The notes beneath the pieces are model-generated. The model was not told where the DNA came from. It saw nothing but the letters and a program-made list of their open reading frames with translations, and searched no databases. From Streptomyces dioscori (lineage in GTDB: Bacteria; Actinomycetota; Actinomycetes; Streptomycetales; Streptomycetaceae): a stretch of DNA of 64,000 nucleotides. The position numbers and the translations under genes were made by a program. Below are positions 60,459 to 64,000 of this stretch, in pieces. Position 1 is the stretch's first letter. Each line of letters begins with the position of its first letter. The stretch is from assembly GCF_003024195.1 (NCBI RefSeq), contig NZ_KZ679057.1:62001-126000 (forward strand), given 5' to 3'.

Positions 60459-61656
60459 GGGTTCCTCCCCGCTGCGGAACCGGCCTGCTGAGCCGGCGAT
60501 ACCCGAGGAAACCCACCGCGACCGCGACAGCCCCGGCCGCGACCGGGACCCCGTACCCGGCCCGCGCCCCGGCTGCGTCGATCACCCAGCCGGACAGGGA
60601 GGAACCGAGCGCTACCCCGACCGCGAGCCCGGTGCTCACCCATGTCATGCCCTCGGTCAGTTTCGCGCGTGGTACGTGCAGTTCGACGAGGGCCATCGTC
60701 GTGATCATCGTCGGTGCGATGGACAGGCCCGCAACGAACAGCGCCACAGCCAGGAACGGCAAGTTTCCGACCAGTAGCAGAGGGATCATACTCACGGCCA
60801 TGGCGCAGATGCCCAGTACCCACCTGCGGGCGGGCGCCCCCGAGAAGCGCAGCAGCCCGAAGACGGCCCCGGCCACGCAGGAGCCGGCCGCGTAGACGGC
60901 CAGGACGACGCTCGCCGCGCCCTTGTGGCCCTCCTCGTCGGCGAAGGCCACGGTGACCACGTCGACCGCGCCGAAGATCGCGCCGGTCGCCACGAAGGTG
61001 GCCACCAGGACCTGCAGTCCGGCGGAGCGCAGCGCCGAGCCGCCCGTGTGGTGGCCGCGGGGATGCGGAGGCGGCTCGGTGGCGCGCTGGGACGTCAGCC
61101 AGAAGACGCCGGCCGCCAGGAAGAGGGCCGCGAGCAGTGGCCCGGCCTCCGGGAACCACACCGTGCACAGGCCGATGGAGATGATCGGCCCGAAGATGAA
61201 GCAGATCTCGTCGATGACGGACTCGAAGGCGTACGCGGTGTGGAGTTCGGGCCTGCCCCGGTAGATGAGTGCCCAGCGCGCCCTGGTCATCGCGCCGACG
61301 CTCGGTACGCAGCCGATGCCGGCCGAACAGAGGAACAGCACCCAGTCCGGCCCGTCGAAGTGGGTGGTCAGCAGGAGCCCGGCGGACGCGGTGAGCGCGA
61401 ACAGGGTGGCGGGCCGCAGTACCCGCCGCTGCCCGTACCGGTCCACCAGACGGGAGATCTGGGGCCCGAGCACCGCCGCGGACAGCGCGATCGTCGCCGA
61501 GAGGGCGCCCGCGAGCCCGTACCGCCCGGTGACCTGGGAGATCATCGTGACCACGCCGATGCCCATCATCGACAGCGGCATCCGGCCGAGGAGGCCCGCG
61601 GCGGTGAAACTCCTGGAGCCGGGTGCCGCGAACAGGGCGCGGTAGGGGCTGAGCAC
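60418..61656 (-). CDS. MFS transporter coupled to the lactone oxidase
   Basis: 412 residues from the GTG at 61656 (GGAGA 6 nt upstream). About 12 hydrophobic segments; LVDRYGQRRVLRPA is motif-A-like, and SAGIGCVPSVGAMTRARWAL, then IYRGRPELHTAYAFESVIDE is characteristic of a common actinobacterial MFS group (knowledge, moderate). The last ~15 residues (RGGTHEKHSEREERHLA) are encoded in the overlap with the oxidase start. It probably moves a small sugar acid or alcohol related to the oxidase substrate (inference). Confidence 0.87.
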   Translation of the reverse strand: MLSPYRALFAAPGSRSFTAAGLLGRMPLSMMGIGVVTMISQVTGRYGLAGALSATIALSAAVLGPQISRLVDRYGQRRVLRPATLFALTASAGLLLTTHFDGPDWVLFLCSAGIGCVPSVGAMTRARWALIYRGRPELHTAYAFESVIDEICFIFGPIISIGLCTVWFPEAGPLLAALFLAAGVFWLTSQRATEPPPHPRGHHTGGSALRSAGLQVLVATFVATGAIFGAVDVVTVAFADEEGHKGAASVVLAVYAAGSCVAGAVFGLLRFSGAPARRWVLGICAMAVSMIPLLLVGNLPFLAVALFVAGLSIAPTMITTMALVELHVPRAKLTEGMTWVSTGLAVGVALGSSLSGWVIDAAGARAGYGVPVAAGAVAVAVGFLGYRRLSRPVPQRGGTHEKHSEREERHLA

Positions 61657-61819
61657 GGGTGGTCTCCGGTGAGGGTCCGGTAAGGCGTGAATCCGACGAA
61701 TACAGCTTACGAGCCAGGTGACCCTAACCCATCCGGGGACGTCCCCGGCCACCGCGTCCACCTGCCGTTCGGCCCCCCGCCGATGCCCGGCTGTCGGAGG
61801 CGGGTGGCAGGATCGAGGT

Positions 61820-62947
61820 ATGCGAGACGCGCTCGATGCCACTCCCTACGACGCCCTGCTCCTGCTCTCCTTCGGCGGCCCCGAGGGCCCCGACGAAGTG
61901 GTCCCGTTCCTGGAGAACGTGACCCGGGGCCGGGGCATCCCCAAGGAACGCCTCAAGGAGGTGGGGCAGCACTACTTCCTGTTCGGCGGGGTCAGCCCGA
62001 TCAACGACCAGAACCGCGCCCTGCTGGACGCCCTGCGCAAGGACTTCGCGGAGCACGGCCTGGACCTGCCCGTGTACTGGGGCAACCGGAACTGGGGCCC
62101 GTACCTGACCGACACCCTGCGGGAGATGACCGCCGACGGCCGCCGCCGCGTCCTGGTGCTGGCCACGAGCGCGTACGCCTCGTACTCGGGCTGCCGGCAG
62201 TACCGCGAGGACCTGGCCGGGGCCCTGGCGACCCTGGAGGGCGAGGGGCTGCGGCCACCACGGATCGACAAGCTCCGCCACTACTTCAACCACCCCGGCT
62301 TCGTGGAGCCGATGACCGAGGGCGTGCTGAAGTCCCTCGCCGAGCTTCCCGAGGACGTCCGCGCGAGCGCGCACATCGCCTTCACGACGCACTCGATCCC
62401 GACATCCGCGGCGGACACCTCCGGACCGGTGGAGGGCCACGGCGACGGCGGGGCGTACGTACGGCAGCACCTGGACGTAGCCCGGCTCGTCGCCGACGCC
62501 GTGCGCGAGCGGACCGGGACCGAGCACCCCTGGCGGCTCGTCTACCAGTCGCGCTCGGGAGCCCCGCACATCCCGTGGCTGGAGCCGGACATCTGCGACC
62601 ACCTGGAGGAGCTGCACACGGCCGGCGTCCCCGCGGTCGTGATGGCGCCCATCGGGTTCGTCTCGGACCACATGGAGGTCCTGTACGACCTCGACACGGA
62701 GGCCACGGCGAAGGCCGCGGAGCTGGGGCTGCCGGTGCGCCGCTCGGCCACCGTGGGCGCCGACCCGCGGTTCACCGCCGCGATCCGCGACCTCGTCGTG
62801 GAGCGGGCCGCGACCGAGAACGGCAGAGACGTTTCGCCCTGCGCCCTCGGCGCTCTCGGCCCGAGCCACGACCTCTGCCCCGCGGGCTGCTGCCCGGCCC
62901 GCGCCCCCAAGCCCGCCGCCGCGGGCGCCGACAGCCCGTACGTATGA
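61820..62947 (+). CDS. hemH: Ferrochelatase (actinobacterial, coproporphyrin type)
   Basis: 375 residues from the ATG at 61820, 6 nt after a CAGGAT -10-like box. YDALLLLSFGGPEGPDEVVP opens the chelatase fold, HSIP (in FTTHSIPTSAADT) holds the metal-binding His, and YQSRSGAPHIPWLEPDICDH the Glu-side site. The C-terminal VSPCALGALGPSHDLCPAGC, then CPA supplies cysteines for a 2Fe-2S cluster typical of actinobacterial enzymes. In Actinobacteria this step usually inserts iron into coproporphyrin III (CpfC), not protoporphyrin IX (established). It lies just upstream of the inositol-phosphatase gene. Confidence 0.95.
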   Translation: MRDALDATPYDALLLLSFGGPEGPDEVVPFLENVTRGRGIPKERLKEVGQHYFLFGGVSPINDQNRALLDALRKDFAEHGLDLPVYWGNRNWGPYLTDTLREMTADGRRRVLVLATSAYASYSGCRQYREDLAGALATLEGEGLRPPRIDKLRHYFNHPGFVEPMTEGVLKSLAELPEDVRASAHIAFTTHSIPTSAADTSGPVEGHGDGGAYVRQHLDVARLVADAVRERTGTEHPWRLVYQSRSGAPHIPWLEPDICDHLEELHTAGVPAVVMAPIGFVSDHMEVLYDLDTEATAKAAELGLPVRRSATVGADPRFTAAIRDLVVERAATENGRDVSPCALGALGPSHDLCPAGCCPARAPKPAAAGADSPYV

Positions 62948-62955
62948 GGAGCCCC

Positions 62956-63768
62956 GTGACCGCCACAGCGAACGACGAGCTGAAGGCCGAGCTGCTGGAG
63001 ATCGCGCTCGACGCGGCCCACCGGGCGGGCGCCTTCCTGAGGGACGGCCGCCCCGACGACCTGGGTGTGGCGGCGACCAAGTCCAGCGCCGTCGACGTCG
63101 TCACCGAGATGGACATCGCCTCCGAGAAACTGATCACCGGTCTGCTGGCCGACGCCAGGCCGGACGACGGCGTACTGGGGGAGGAGGGCGCCGACATCAA
63201 GGGCAGCAGCGGCGTCCAGTGGGTGATCGACCCGATCGACGGTACGGTCAACTATCTGTACGGGCTACCCAGTTGGGCCGTGTCCATCGCGGCCCGCAAG
63301 GACGGCGAGACGCTCGTCGGGGTCGTGCACGCCCCGATGCGCGCGGAGACCTACCGGGCCGTCCTGGGCGGCGGCGCCTTCGTCGGCGACCGCCCCGCGC
63401 GCGTGCGGCCCGCCCCCGACCTCGGGCTGGCCCTCGTCGGCACCGGCTTCGGCTATCTCGCGGACCGCAGGACCCGGCAGGCCGAGGTGGTCGGGCAGCT
63501 GATCGCCCAGGTCCGCGACATCCGCCGCGGCGGATCGGCGGCCATCGACCTGTGCGACGTGGCGACGGGCCGTCTGGACGCGTACTACGAGAGGGGACTC
63601 AACCCCTGGGACTACGCCGCGGGCGACCTGATCGCCCGGGAGGCGGGCGCGCTGACCGGCGGACGCCCCGGAGAGCCCCTGTCGACCGACCTGACCGTCG
63701 CGGCCCCGCCCGGCCTCTTCGAGACCCTCCAGTCCCGGCTCGACGAACTCGGCGCCTGGCACGACTGA
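62956..63768 (+). CDS. Inositol monophosphatase family protein
   Basis: 270 residues from the GTG at 62956, chosen for GAGGAG 4 nt upstream; an in-frame ATG at 62944 overlapping the hemH stop lacks a site. Metal motifs are intact: LGEEG (Glu), WVIDPIDGTVNYLYGLPSWA (DPIDGT), and LNPWDYAAGDLIAREAGALT (WDxAAG). The family dephosphorylates inositol phosphate, histidinol phosphate, PAP or sugar bisphosphates. Here no pathway neighbour decides which. It is co-directional with hemH and probably co-transcribed. Confidence 0.92.
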   Translation: MTATANDELKAELLEIALDAAHRAGAFLRDGRPDDLGVAATKSSAVDVVTEMDIASEKLITGLLADARPDDGVLGEEGADIKGSSGVQWVIDPIDGTVNYLYGLPSWAVSIAARKDGETLVGVVHAPMRAETYRAVLGGGAFVGDRPARVRPAPDLGLALVGTGFGYLADRRTRQAEVVGQLIAQVRDIRRGGSAAIDLCDVATGRLDAYYERGLNPWDYAAGDLIAREAGALTGGRPGEPLSTDLTVAAPPGLFETLQSRLDELGAWHD

Positions 63769-63833
63769 CACCGCGCGGCCGGTACCGCGTGACGTGACCT
63801 GTCACCGCGACCCGCACCGCGTGACGCACGACC

Positions 63834-63871
63834 GAGCGGGGCCCCGGGCTGGATCTGCCGGGGCCCCGCTC
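63834..63871. terminator. 14-bp perfect hairpin after the IMPase gene
   Basis: GAGCGGGGCCCCGG (63834-63847) and its perfect complement (63858-63871) with a 10-nt loop, followed by TCCTGTCAC on the plus strand. It lies between convergent genes. Confidence 0.85.
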
Positions 63872-63886
63872 CTGTCACGAAATGGG

Positions 63887-64000
63887 TCAGACGTGTGACA
63901 CGCCGACCTGCACACCGTGCTCCGCGGCAAGGCGGTGCAGGTCGTCGAGTTCCGCCTGCTCGACCTCCGCGAGGAAGTCGTCGCCGGTCTCGCGAGCCAT
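63887..64000 (-). CDS. Short acidic protein or C-terminal fragment, cut by window edge
   Basis: The frame ends at 63887 and reads MARETGDDFLAEVEQAELDD then LHRLAAEHGVQVGVSHV, 37 residues from an ATG that lies exactly at the window edge. Whether the ATG is the true start or an internal Met cannot be seen. The sequence is helical and acidic; no family is recognised. Confidence 0.5.
   Translation of the reverse strand: MARETGDDFLAEVEQAELDDLHRLAAEHGVQVGVSHV

Overview
This window looks like the conserved chromosomal core of a Streptomyces (high-GC Actinobacteria). It carries the principal sigma factor HrdB beside the sporulation regulator WhiH, topoisomerase IV as parE and parC, the division regulator SepH, HPr (ptsH), a Pat-type GNAT/acyl-CoA-synthetase fusion and an actinobacterial ferrochelatase. 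Gene order, as I remember it, matches the hrdB-whiH-parE-parC-ptsH-sepH segment of S. coelicolor. That synteny is recalled, not computed. I see no tRNA, rRNA, CRISPR array or intact insertion sequence.

Layout. 1-10 kb: a cut-off HEAT-like protein, a TerD-family protein, a DUF4937 protein, a histidine phosphatase, an ADP-ribosylglycohydrolase, a large DUF4153-type membrane protein, a DHA2 drug exporter with its divergent TetR repressor (two identical perfect 20-bp operators between them) and RNase HII. 10-25 kb: two uncharacterised proteins, a RecQ helicase fused to a phosphoribosyltransferase domain, a DUF4192 protein, a glycogen-debranching-like protein, a Nudix/NrtR-like protein, an ABC protein with a degenerate ATPase, whiH, hrdB and a secreted trypsin-like protease. 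25-36 kb: a zinc-ribbon DUF7455 protein, parE, a DUF1453 membrane protein with a NarL-type two-component system, and a YjcH/ActP-like carboxylate uptake pair facing a CitA/CitB-type two-component system.

35-38 kb: a ferredoxin-like gene with an iron-box promoter and an apparent frameshift, then a small accessory stretch (a DUF6082 protein, an 82-aa protein and a 55-aa ORF). 38-53 kb: a CobW-type GTPase convergent with parC, a two-subunit M16 peptidase, a c-di-AMP (ydaO-type) riboswitch ahead of an M23 peptidase, a GntR regulator, ptsH, the Pat-like fusion, DUF5998, an alkaline-phosphatase-superfamily enzyme and thymidine kinase. 54-55.3 kb: a second accessory stretch with a decayed gene and three overlapping tiny ORFs. 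55-64 kb: a VOC protein, a mercaptopyruvate-type sulfurtransferase, sepH, an FAD sugar-lactone oxidase coupled to an MFS transporter, ferrochelatase, an inositol-phosphatase-family protein and a cut-off ORF.

Three patterns run through the window. Many genes have a TANNNT-type -10 box 6-7 nt before the start codon, suggesting leaderless mRNAs. Many gene ends carry long perfect GC hairpins, mostly without a U-tract. Several intergenic gaps hold short tandem repeats. The least explained parts are the overlapping tiny ORFs at 54.7-55.25 kb, the minus-strand DUF6082 island at 36.4-38.1 kb, and the combination of an iron box, a leaderless start and a frameshift at 35.4-36.4 kb.
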